This document shows, one piece after another, positions 1 to 5,204 of a stretch of DNA of 5,877 nt. Each line of letters starts with the position of its first letter. Position 1 is the stretch's first letter. A program made the position numbers and the translations under genes. This DNA comes from Hydrogenothermaceae bacterium (GTDB taxonomy: Bacteria > Aquificota > Aquificia > Aquificales > Hydrogenothermaceae), in the NCBI GenBank assembly GCA_027052485.1, contig JALUFA010000003.1, positions 845 to 6,721 on the forward strand, written 5' to 3'. A model generated the notes under the pieces. It was not told where the DNA came from and searched no databases. It worked only from the letters and a program-made list of their open reading frames with translations.

Positions 1-986
1 GATTGATACGTTCTAGGCCAGTCTGGACCGTCTAATTCTTCCCATGTTTTTCCGTAGTTTGCATCAACTTTTACAAAACCAGCTGGATTACAAACTTTTG
101 ATGTTATATCGTTTCCATCCTTATCAAACCATTTTATTGGCTGTCCTTTAAAAGGAGGTATAAGCATTGCAAAATCATAATCAATATCTTTAAACTCCCC
201 TTCTACTGTCTCTATGTGTATCTGTTTGTCGTCAACTTTATGAACGTGGCTTCGTATCTGATACTCTATTCCGTAGTCAGCAAAAAGTCCTTCTGCCATC
301 ATTTCAGATGTAAATATTAAAGAACCTTGCTTTGCTTCAAGACCATCTATACCAAAATCTCCAAGCCTTGGCTCGTTAGAAAGCCAGATTAACCGTACTT
401 TGTCCCTTAATCCTCTATCTACAAGGTCATTGTGAACGTTACAGATATACTCAAATGCAGCCCCCTGACATGTTGCCGTACCATGGCCTGTTCCAATAAC
501 AACTGTAGCTTTATCCCCTTTTTCCAATCTTGCAACTAAGTCTAAATACCTCGCTGCTGCTTCTGTAGCGTGAGGTGGAGAACAGATTGACTGGGTGTAT
601 CCATTTTCTGGACCCAATCCTTCTGTAGCTTCAAAGTTCAGGTATGGTCCTGTAGCCATAAGTAAAAAGTCATAATCCACGTCTTTAGTAGAACCATCTG
701 GAAGTTTCACTCTGACAAACTTATTATCAGGCCAGACTTCTTCTACTGCTCCATGTATAAAGTTTATTCCCAGCTTATCGTAAACAGGTTTTAGGTCAAA
801 CTGGACGTCAGAATCTGCCATCTGACCTACACCAACCCAAACGAGAGACGGTATGTATGTAAACTTTGGAACTCTGCTTATAACGGTAATTTCGTGGTTT
901 CCTCCAAGCTTTTTTAGCTCATCTTGAAGAATTAGAGCTCCGTAGTGGCCGGCAAAACCTGCACCAACAACGACAACTTTAGCCAT
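1..986 (-). CDS. sqr: Sulfide:quinone oxidoreductase-type FAD flavoprotein (partial, C-terminus off window)
   Basis: Family members are membrane-associated flavoproteins that oxidise sulfide to polysulfide/sulfur and reduce quinone. Seen: 328 complete codons from ATG at 984-986, then the left edge cuts the gene. The N-terminus is a Rossmann FAD-binding fold, VVVVGAGFAGHYGAL (residues 4-18, GxGxxG). A second dinucleotide-fold motif, VVIGTGHGTATC, lies at 162-173, and the YDFLLMATGP flavin-fold motif at 105-114. Cys135 (QSICSPPHA) and Cys173 (TATCQGAAFEY) align, from memory, with Cys124 and Cys156 of the Aquifex aeolicus enzyme. LSNEPRLGDFGIDG (202-215) is also SQR-like. Cys182 and Cys299 are extra. 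An insert at about 312-325 follows NPAGFVKVDAN, and the expected third redox Cys position appears to be Thr326. It lies downstream of the cydAB operon on the same strand but probably has its own promoter. SQR subtype is unsettled; a related flavoprotein with another sulfur or quinone substrate is possible. Confidence 0.8.
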   Translation of the reverse strand, partial: MAKVVVVGAGFAGHYGALILQDELKKLGGNHEITVISRVPKFTYIPSLVWVGVGQMADSDVQFDLKPVYDKLGINFIHGAVEEVWPDNKFVRVKLPDGSTKDVDYDFLLMATGPYLNFEATEGLGPENGYTQSICSPPHATEAAARYLDLVARLEKGDKATVVIGTGHGTATCQGAAFEYICNVHNDLVDRGLRDKVRLIWLSNEPRLGDFGIDGLEAKQGSLIFTSEMMAEGLFADYGIEYQIRSHVHKVDDKQIHIETVEGEFKDIDYDFAMLIPPFKGQPIKWFDKDGNDITSKVCNPAGFVKVDANYGKTWEELDGPDWPRTYQ

Positions 987-990
987 CTTT

Positions 991-997
991 TCCTCCT
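991..997 (-). promoter_or_regulatory. Ribosome binding site of the sqr-type gene
   Basis: The minus strand reads AGGAGGA followed by AAAG and then ATG at 984-986. This near-perfect Shine-Dalgarno sequence at close spacing fixes the start codon, which also sits directly before the Rossmann fold as expected. Confidence 0.85.
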
Positions 998-1032
998 GAT
1001 AGATTTAGTAAGTATAAACTATCTGTTTAGCC

Positions 1033-1062
1033 ATTATAAAATCAAAAAGAGTAGGCGGGCAA
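1033..1062 (-). promoter_or_regulatory. Putative sigma70-type promoter of the sqr-type gene
   Basis: On the minus strand TTGCCC (1057-1062) is followed, after an 18-bp spacer, by a perfect TATAAT (1033-1038). Transcription would start near 1026, giving a leader of about 40 nt before the ATG. The -35 matches the consensus at only three of six positions and lies inside the terminator stem of the preceding gene. The -10 is the strong part of the evidence. Expression could also come partly from read-through of the cyd operon. Confidence 0.5.
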
Positions 1063-1084
1063 CCGTTTTAATGATGGTGCCCGC
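1036..1084 (-). terminator. Rho-independent terminator ending the cydAB-nifX-like operon
   Basis: In the minus-strand transcript the arm GCGGGCACC (1076-1084) pairs with GGTTGCCCGC (1055-1064), giving nine base pairs, seven of them G-C, with one bulged base. An 11-nt loop contains the stop codon of the upstream gene. Four bases after the stem comes TCTTTTTGATTTTAT. The T-run is slightly offset from the stem and interrupted, so efficiency may be moderate and some read-through into the flavoprotein gene is possible. Confidence 0.65.
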
Positions 1085-1433
1085 ATGAATCTATATCAGC
1101 CTGAGAAAATGGTTTTGTATCTCTTGACTGATACATTTTTAGGGCTGTATCTATAGAAATCCCTGAAGGTACATAGTAGGGTTTGATTCCCGCTTCAAGA
1201 AGTGCATTGTAAGCTCCCCTCCCTAAATGAGAAGTAAGTACAACTTTAATATCGTGTTGTTTTAAGAGATTGGCAATGTTTCTGCCACCTTGAATTCCCA
1301 CTTTAATAATCTCAATAGAACCATCAGGGCTGACAATAGCAAAGAGGGGAGCACGCCCAAAGGCGTTGGAAACTACATACTCCTCTCTATTTTTAGGATT
1401 GGGTTTTACGGGCATAGCGATTTTAGTGTCCAT
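1068..1433 (-). CDS. NifX/NifB-type dinitrogenase Fe-Mo cofactor family protein with C-terminal CGHHH
   Basis: A small 121-residue cytoplasmic protein of the DiNase Fe-Mo (NifX/NifY/NafY and NifB C-terminal) fold. In nitrogen fixers this domain carries Fe-S/Mo cofactor precursors; stand-alone versions outside nif clusters have no firmly assigned function. Family signatures, numbered from the chosen Met: KIAMPV (4-9), VSNAFGRAPLFAIV (21-34), GGRNIANLL (49-57), VVLTSHLGRGAYNALLEAGIK (64-84). The tail ends SCGHHH, a likely metal-binding end, and Cys117 is the only cysteine. The ATG at 1431-1433 is chosen because AGAGGG lies 5 nt upstream and KIAMPV follows almost at once, as is typical. An in-frame GTG at 1446-1448 would add five residues but has no comparable site. 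It overlaps cydB by 11 nt, so it is co-transcribed and probably translationally coupled. Its C-terminal codons form one arm of the operon terminator. Nothing else in the window points to nitrogen fixation; a role in metal/Fe-S handling or regulation linked to bd oxidase is inference. Confidence 0.85.
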   Translation of the reverse strand: MDTKIAMPVKPNPKNREEYVVSNAFGRAPLFAIVSPDGSIEIIKVGIQGGRNIANLLKQHDIKVVLTSHLGRGAYNALLEAGIKPYYVPSGISIDTALKMYQSRDTKPFSQADIDSCGHHH

Positions 1434-2463
1434 AACCACCCTCTGCACTTACCTTACCTTTAAATACTCTGTAAACGTAAATTGTATAACCAATAACAAT
1501 TGGCAGGAATATAAGAGTTGAAATTAGCATGATGAGAAGTGTTAAGTGGGATGATGCAGAGTTCCAGATTGTCAGGTTGTACTTTTCATCAATTGTAGAA
1601 CGGATAAACACTGGATAGCTAGCGAGGGCTATAGTCAAAACGCTACCGATGATTACCATGCTAGAAGCGTAAATAACTTTGTTGTACTTTTCATCAACGA
1701 TAAGCCATTTAAAGTAGAAGAAGATACCAGCTAGCATTATCAACGGAGCTATCCAAAACAGTGGATACTTAAAGAAGTTCATAAAGAGTTTTGGCTCTGT
1801 TGCAATGATGAAAAAGTCTGTCAATGCTAGGAATATCACGTATCCTACAAAGCCAACAATTGCCGCTTTTTTAGCAAAGTCAAATGCTTTTCCCTCTGTT
1901 TTTATCATAAGGTAGGCAGCTCCGTGCATCACGAACATAAACAGAGCGACAAAGCCCATAAATATAGCAGCAGGCTTTAGAAGAGTAAAGAATGTACCGT
2001 GGAAGACACCTTTTTGGTCTATAGGTATACCTAAAACTGCATTTCCAACAGCAACACCGTAAAGAATTGCTGGAACAACGTTTCCTATCCAGTAAGCTCT
2101 ATCCCACCACTTTTTCCAAGTAGGAGAGTCTTTTTTGTTTCTGTACTCAAAGGATACAGCTCTAAGTATGAGAGCCCACAGTACTAAGAACATTGCAAGG
2201 TAGAAGGCACTAAAGGATACGGCGTAAACAACAGGGAAAGCTGCAAAAAGCATACCTCCACCAGCAATAAGCCAAACCTCGTTTCCATCCCAAACAGGAC
2301 CAATTGCGTTCATGTATGTTTTTCTTATCTCTTCATCCTTTGTAAAGAGGTGGATGGCTCCAGCCCCCAGGTCAAAACCGTCAGTTAGAGCATAACCGAC
2401 TAAGAATATTCCAGCCAGTAAAAACCATATCCCGTTTAAGGTTGTAAACAGTTCTATTGGCAT
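1423..2463 (-). CDS. cydB: Cytochrome bd ubiquinol oxidase subunit II
   Basis: Integral inner-membrane subunit of the heme bd quinol:O2 oxidoreductase. CydB binds no heme through its own ligands in known structures but is needed for assembly and stability of the complex and contributes a proton path. The protein is 346 residues, somewhat shorter than the E. coli subunit. Characteristic motifs: GYALTDGFDLGAG (23-35), GPVWDGNEVWLI (55-66, with Trp58 and Asp59 in the conserved WDGN), an Arg at 101 after a long helix, and YPVFIRST (283-290). Eight or nine hydrophobic segments can be picked out at about 10-36, 54-74, 76-104, 124-143, 160-186, 199-221, 231-253, 263-283 and 304-332. There are no cysteines. 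ATG start 1 nt after the cydA stop with GGGAGG nine bases upstream, so translation is probably coupled. The last 11 nt overlap the NifX-like gene. No CydX-like small subunit gene follows. Confidence 0.97.
   Translation of the reverse strand: MPIELFTTLNGIWFLLAGIFLVGYALTDGFDLGAGAIHLFTKDEEIRKTYMNAIGPVWDGNEVWLIAGGGMLFAAFPVVYAVSFSAFYLAMFLVLWALILRAVSFEYRNKKDSPTWKKWWDRAYWIGNVVPAILYGVAVGNAVLGIPIDQKGVFHGTFFTLLKPAAIFMGFVALFMFVMHGAAYLMIKTEGKAFDFAKKAAIVGFVGYVIFLALTDFFIIATEPKLFMNFFKYPLFWIAPLIMLAGIFFYFKWLIVDEKYNKVIYASSMVIIGSVLTIALASYPVFIRSTIDEKYNLTIWNSASSHLTLLIMLISTLIFLPIVIGYTIYVYRVFKGKVSAEGGYGH
1439..1444 (-). promoter_or_regulatory. Ribosome binding site choosing the ATG start of the NifX-like gene
   Basis: AGAGGG on the minus strand lies 5 nt before the ATG at 1431-1433 and inside the last codons of cydB. 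It favours this ATG over the in-frame GTG at 1446-1448, which lies just upstream of this site. Confidence 0.65.
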
Positions 2464-2464
2464 C

Positions 2465-4012
2465 TTACTTTACCTCCCTGTTTGATGAAAAAGCTGTTGT
2501 AAAGCTTGGGTTTGGTTCTGTTGGAGCGTTAATTTCCTTTTCCTCAGGGATGTTAGGACCTTTAGCTATCGCTCTAGTCATGGTATAGATGTAGATGATA
2601 AACAGAATTGTGTAGATGATAGTAAACACTGTTAGTGAGATAGCTACGTTTGTTGCAGGTACAGGAGAAACTCCATCTGCAGTTTTTAGGATTTCATAAA
2701 CAATCCAAGGCTGTCTACCGACTTCTGTAGAAATCCATCCAAGCTCATTTGCTAAGAATGGTAGAGGTATTGAAAGTACCAGTAGCCATAAGAAACCTTT
2801 GCTGCTGTATAAAGTGCCTCTTTTAAGTTTCCACAGTCCTACAAGTACAACTACCACAAAGAAGAATCCTAGGTAAACCATAAGGTGGAATGTTGTAAAA
2901 ACAAGTGGAATAGATGGTAGGTCTTCATAGGAGATATTGAGAGAGTGGGCTTTTACTTTTGCCATAATTAGCTGTTCTTTTATCTTTTCCATTTCTTCAG
3001 GAGTTTTAGCCTCTTTTAGCTTTTGCTCTAAAACAGGGATTAGGCTAGCGTAATACTTAGCCTTTTGCTGATACTCTTTTATAAGGTCATCAACACCTTT
3101 AACTGGGGCGTTTGGATCGTGGTAAGAAAGGATACTTAGTAAGCAAGGAATTTTCAGGAGCATTTTACTTTCATGTTTTTCCTGGTCTATTATTCCAAAC
3201 AGGTCTAGAGAAGCACACTTTTCAGTTTTAAACTTACCTTCAAACATAGCAAGTTTTAAAGGTTGATGTTCTGCAACGAGCCATCCGTGGATATCCCCAA
3301 AAATAACCTGAACTGTAGCAGCTATTGCGGTAAAGATTAATCCTACTTTAAGACCAAGTTTTGCAAAGTTTACGTGTCTTCTTTTAAGTAAGAAGAAAGC
3401 ACTAACACCCATTACGAAAAATCCAGCAGTAATAAGACCACCATCAACTGTGTGTAAAAATCTTATGGCTGAGGTGTGGTTCCAAACAGCGGCCAAAAAG
3501 TCTGTTAATACAGCTTTAATTCCTTGAGGAGTTTCAACGAGCTTGTATCCTTCTGGGGTTTGCTGCCAAGAGTTAGCAATTAAAATCCACAGAGCTGATA
3601 AGGTTCCACCTATAGCAACCATAAAAGCGGAGAATGTGTGAACCTTTTCGGAAACTCTACCTTTACCAAAGAGGAATATACCCATAAATGTTGACTCAAG
3701 GAAGAATGCCGTTAGACCTTCAAGGGCAAGTGGTGCTCCAAAGATATCACCAACCAGTTTTGAGTACTCAGACCAGTTGGTACCAAACTCAAACTCCATA
3801 GTCAGACCAGTTGCAACACCAACGGCAAAGTTGATTGCAAACAGTTTCATAAAGAACATAGCAAGGTCATCGTAGGTCTTATTACCTGTTTTCAGGTACT
3901 TGTACTTCATAATGGCGATAAGCCAGCCAAGACCAAGGGTAAGCGGGACATAAATAAAGTGGAAGAAAGCCGTTGCTCCAAACTGCCACCGCGCAAGTGT
4001 TAGAGCGTCCAT
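2465..4012 (-). CDS. cydA: Cytochrome bd ubiquinol oxidase subunit I
   Basis: Catalytic subunit that carries hemes b558, b595 and d, oxidises quinol at the outer face of the inner membrane and reduces O2 to water, building proton motive force without pumping. Length 515 residues, close to E. coli CydA. Visible ligands (E. coli equivalents from memory): His18 (His19), His187 in FLHTVDGG (His186), Met378 in FHLMVYLG (Met393). Acidic residues Glu98 and Glu106 in ALEGLTAFFLEST match Glu99/Glu107, and Glu430 before GRQPW (432-436) matches Glu445. Quinol-site residues Lys253 and Glu258 lie in HQPLKLAMFEGK. Nine hydrophobic segments at about 12-35, 52-72, 93-116, 125-147, 183-208, 216-238, 370-394, 404-424 and 457-478. 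The Q-loop (about 248-368) is long, as in the E. coli class, and holds a Lys/Glu-rich helix-like stretch at 305-356. The only two cysteines, 266 and 290, both lie in this loop. ATG start with AGGAGG seven bases upstream. First gene of the operon. Confidence 0.98.
   Translation of the reverse strand: MDALTLARWQFGATAFFHFIYVPLTLGLGWLIAIMKYKYLKTGNKTYDDLAMFFMKLFAINFAVGVATGLTMEFEFGTNWSEYSKLVGDIFGAPLALEGLTAFFLESTFMGIFLFGKGRVSEKVHTFSAFMVAIGGTLSALWILIANSWQQTPEGYKLVETPQGIKAVLTDFLAAVWNHTSAIRFLHTVDGGLITAGFFVMGVSAFFLLKRRHVNFAKLGLKVGLIFTAIAATVQVIFGDIHGWLVAEHQPLKLAMFEGKFKTEKCASLDLFGIIDQEKHESKMLLKIPCLLSILSYHDPNAPVKGVDDLIKEYQQKAKYYASLIPVLEQKLKEAKTPEEMEKIKEQLIMAKVKAHSLNISYEDLPSIPLVFTTFHLMVYLGFFFVVVVLVGLWKLKRGTLYSSKGFLWLLVLSIPLPFLANELGWISTEVGRQPWIVYEILKTADGVSPVPATNVAISLTVFTIIYTILFIIYIYTMTRAIAKGPNIPEEKEINAPTEPNPSFTTAFSSNREVK
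2473..2478 (-). promoter_or_regulatory. Ribosome binding site of cydB
   Basis: GGGAGG on the minus strand lies within the last codons of cydA, 9 nt before the cydB ATG. The cydA stop and the cydB start are separated by a single base, so ribosomes finishing cydA are well placed to start cydB. Confidence 0.8.
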
Positions 4013-4019
4013 ATGTATA

Positions 4020-4025
4020 CCTCCT
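4020..4025 (-). promoter_or_regulatory. Ribosome binding site of cydA
   Basis: The minus strand reads AGGAGG, a 7-nt spacer, then ATG at 4010-4012: a full Shine-Dalgarno core at ideal spacing, which fixes the cydA start. Confidence 0.9.
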
Positions 4026-4068
4026 AAGTATAATTTACCAGTTTGTAAGCACTAACTAACACTATTAA

Positions 4069-4097
4069 AATATAGAAAAGATTAAATAACCAGTCAA
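4069..4097 (-). promoter_or_regulatory. Sigma70-type promoter of the cydAB operon
   Basis: On the minus strand TTGACT (4092-4097) and TATATT (4069-4074) are separated by exactly 17 bp. Each hexamer differs from consensus at one position, making this the best promoter match in the window. Transcription would begin near 4062, leaving a leader of about 50 nt with no clear hairpin. The -35 is part of the third copy of a 9-bp tandem repeat that extends upstream, where an activator or repressor could bind. Confidence 0.75.
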
Positions 4098-4118
4098 GCA
4101 AATCAAACACATCAAACA
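4092..4118. repeat. Three tandem 9-bp repeats at the cydA -35
   Basis: Plus-strand units are AGTCAAGCA, AATCAAACA and CATCAAACA, directly adjacent (4092-4100, 4101-4109, 4110-4118), with core NNTCAAnCA. In the cydA direction they read TGTTTGATG, TGTTTGATT, TGCTTGACT. The copy nearest the gene supplies the -35 hexamer. The period of 9 bp is less than one helical turn. It may be an operator array or a slippage product. Confidence 0.6.
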
Positions 4119-4144
4119 GATAGCTTTTATGTATTATGTATAAT
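4116..4144 (+). promoter_or_regulatory. Candidate promoter of the efflux operon
   Basis: A perfect TATAAT lies on the plus strand at 4139-4144, about 45 bp upstream of the coding start. At 17 bp upstream (4116-4121) the sequence is ACAGAT, a poor -35, so the promoter is either weak or activator-dependent. A second possible -10, TATTAT at 4132-4137, also lacks a good -35. Confidence 0.4.
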
Positions 4145-4149
4145 GTAGA
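4129..4149. repeat. Three tandem 7-bp ATGTAnn repeats in the efflux promoter region
   Basis: Plus-strand units ATGTATT, ATGTATA and ATGTAGA lie head to tail (4129-4135, 4136-4142, 4143-4149). The candidate -10 of the divergent efflux operon falls across units two and three. The sequence is AT-rich, so chance or slippage cannot be excluded. Confidence 0.45.
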
Positions 4150-4190
4150 TTTACTAATGATTTACAATACGCCGATTTTTGAGGTTGAAA

Positions 4191-5204
4191 GTGATTTTTG
4201 TCATAAGTTTACTACTTGTTTTCACAACCGCTTTTGGGGTAGTTCAGGTTGATGTTATTAAACCTCATAAAAAAAAGATAACCTTGTACTATAAAGCCAA
4301 CGGAACAACCAAAGCAAAAGTTTATGTTAACGTAAAACCTGAGGTAGATGGAACTGTTGAAAAGGTGTACGTACATGAAGGCCAGAGGGTAAAAGAAGGT
4401 CAGCTGTTAGCCCAGATAGAAACTTCTAAGTACCAAAAGGATGTAGAAGCACAGACCGCTACAGTTAACAAGCTAAAAAGTGTATACGAGTACAATAAAA
4501 CCCTGTACCAGCGTAAAAAATATCTGTATGAAAAGAATCTAATCAGTGAAAATGAGTTCCTCGTTGCTAAAAAAAACTACCAGACAGCAAAAAATGATTT
4601 AGAAGCTGGAGAAAAACGTTTAGAAAAACTAAAAATAACCTTAGAGAAAACAAGGATAACATCTCCAATAAGCGGAATGCTTAACGATAAGTACATAAAT
4701 CAAGGAGACTATGTTAATCCAAATATAAAGATGTTTTATATCTTTAAGCCTGAGTCTATCGTTGTTGAGTTTATGCTACCCCAAAGGTTTTTCTTCAAGG
4801 TAAAAGAAGGTCAAAAAATCAAATTTAAGATAAATGACAGACAGTTTATTGGAAAAGTTATATATAAATCCAAGTCCTTAACCAAAGAAAGTCTGTTTAG
4901 GGTGCAACTTAAGCCTGATAAAGCACTTCCTGCCGAAAATCTATTTGTTAAGGTGTACGTACCAGATAAGACCTTTATAGGCTTTGAAATTCCAGAAAGG
5001 GCTATACATATGGAAAAGGACAAAGTTTACGTTTTCACAGTAATAAACGGTACGATAAAAAAGAAAAAAATCCACATTGTATCTCAGAGATATGGAAAGG
5101 TTATAACTGATACTCCTTTTTTAAAAGATGAGCTTATAGTTGTAGATGCGCCGATAGACCTAAAAGAGGGAGAAAAAGTTGAAACTCATCTGGTTAATTT
5201 TTAG
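4191..5204 (+). CDS. Periplasmic membrane fusion (adaptor) protein, HlyD/AcrA family
   Basis: Adaptor that links an inner-membrane transporter to a TolC-like channel in tripartite efflux or secretion. Numbered from the chosen GTG (337 residues): hydrophobic N-terminus to about 14, an uncleaved anchor or signal peptide with no lipobox Cys. The first half of the biotinyl-lipoyl domain is at about 48-77 (VKPEVDGTVEKVYVHEGQRV onward), a Lys/Glu-rich helical hairpin at about 82-154, and the second lipoyl half at 156-177 (ITSPISGMLNDKYINQGDYV). A beta-barrel follows at about 186-258 and a membrane-proximal domain runs to the end. The short hairpin is typical of RND/ABC-type adaptors rather than long HlyD forms. 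Start choice: GAGGT (4181-4185) lies 5 nt before the GTG. In-frame TTG codons at 4179 and 4185 lack a usable site, although the latter would give a more ordinary Met-Lys signal start. It overlaps the TolC-like gene by 26 nt. The substrate cannot be told. Confidence 0.88.
   Translation: MIFVISLLLVFTTAFGVVQVDVIKPHKKKITLYYKANGTTKAKVYVNVKPEVDGTVEKVYVHEGQRVKEGQLLAQIETSKYQKDVEAQTATVNKLKSVYEYNKTLYQRKKYLYEKNLISENEFLVAKKNYQTAKNDLEAGEKRLEKLKITLEKTRITSPISGMLNDKYINQGDYVNPNIKMFYIFKPESIVVEFMLPQRFFFKVKEGQKIKFKINDRQFIGKVIYKSKSLTKESLFRVQLKPDKALPAENLFVKVYVPDKTFIGFEIPERAIHMEKDKVYVFTVINGTIKKKKIHIVSQRYGKVITDTPFLKDELIVVDAPIDLKEGEKVETHLVNF
5166..5172 (+). promoter_or_regulatory. Ribosome binding site of the TolC-like gene
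   Basis: GAGGGAG lies within the adaptor coding sequence, six bases before the TTG at 5179. No ATG or GTG in this frame precedes the signal peptide, so this site supports the TTG start. Confidence 0.65.

Noticed and set aside
987..1067. A CydX/CydS-like small third subunit near cydB
   Set aside because: No short hydrophobic open frame with a ribosome binding site follows cydB or the NifX-like gene; the gap holds only the terminator and promoter signals.
1068..1433. Evidence for nitrogen fixation
   Set aside because: The NifX/NifB-type fold is widespread outside nif clusters, and no nitrogenase or cofactor synthesis gene is present here.
1434..1448. GTG at 1446-1448 as the start of the NifX-like gene
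   Set aside because: It adds five residues before the conserved family N-terminus, and the AGAGGG site lies downstream of it, before the ATG at 1431-1433.
4092..4149. CRISPR array or mobile element end in the divergent region
   Set aside because: The repeat units are 7 and 9 bp, directly adjacent without spacers, and there is no terminal inverted repeat, target duplication or transposase.
4179..4190. TTG at 4179 or 4185 as the start of the adaptor gene
   Set aside because: Neither has a ribosome binding site at workable distance: GAGG overlaps or abuts them but lies well placed for GTG 4191. The TTG at 4185 remains possible because it gives a Lys after Met in the signal sequence.
4811..5023. 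Open frame of 70 codons on the minus strand within the adaptor gene
   Set aside because: It is antisense to a well-supported coding region, has no recognisable family, and its composition is what the reverse of a Lys-rich gene gives.
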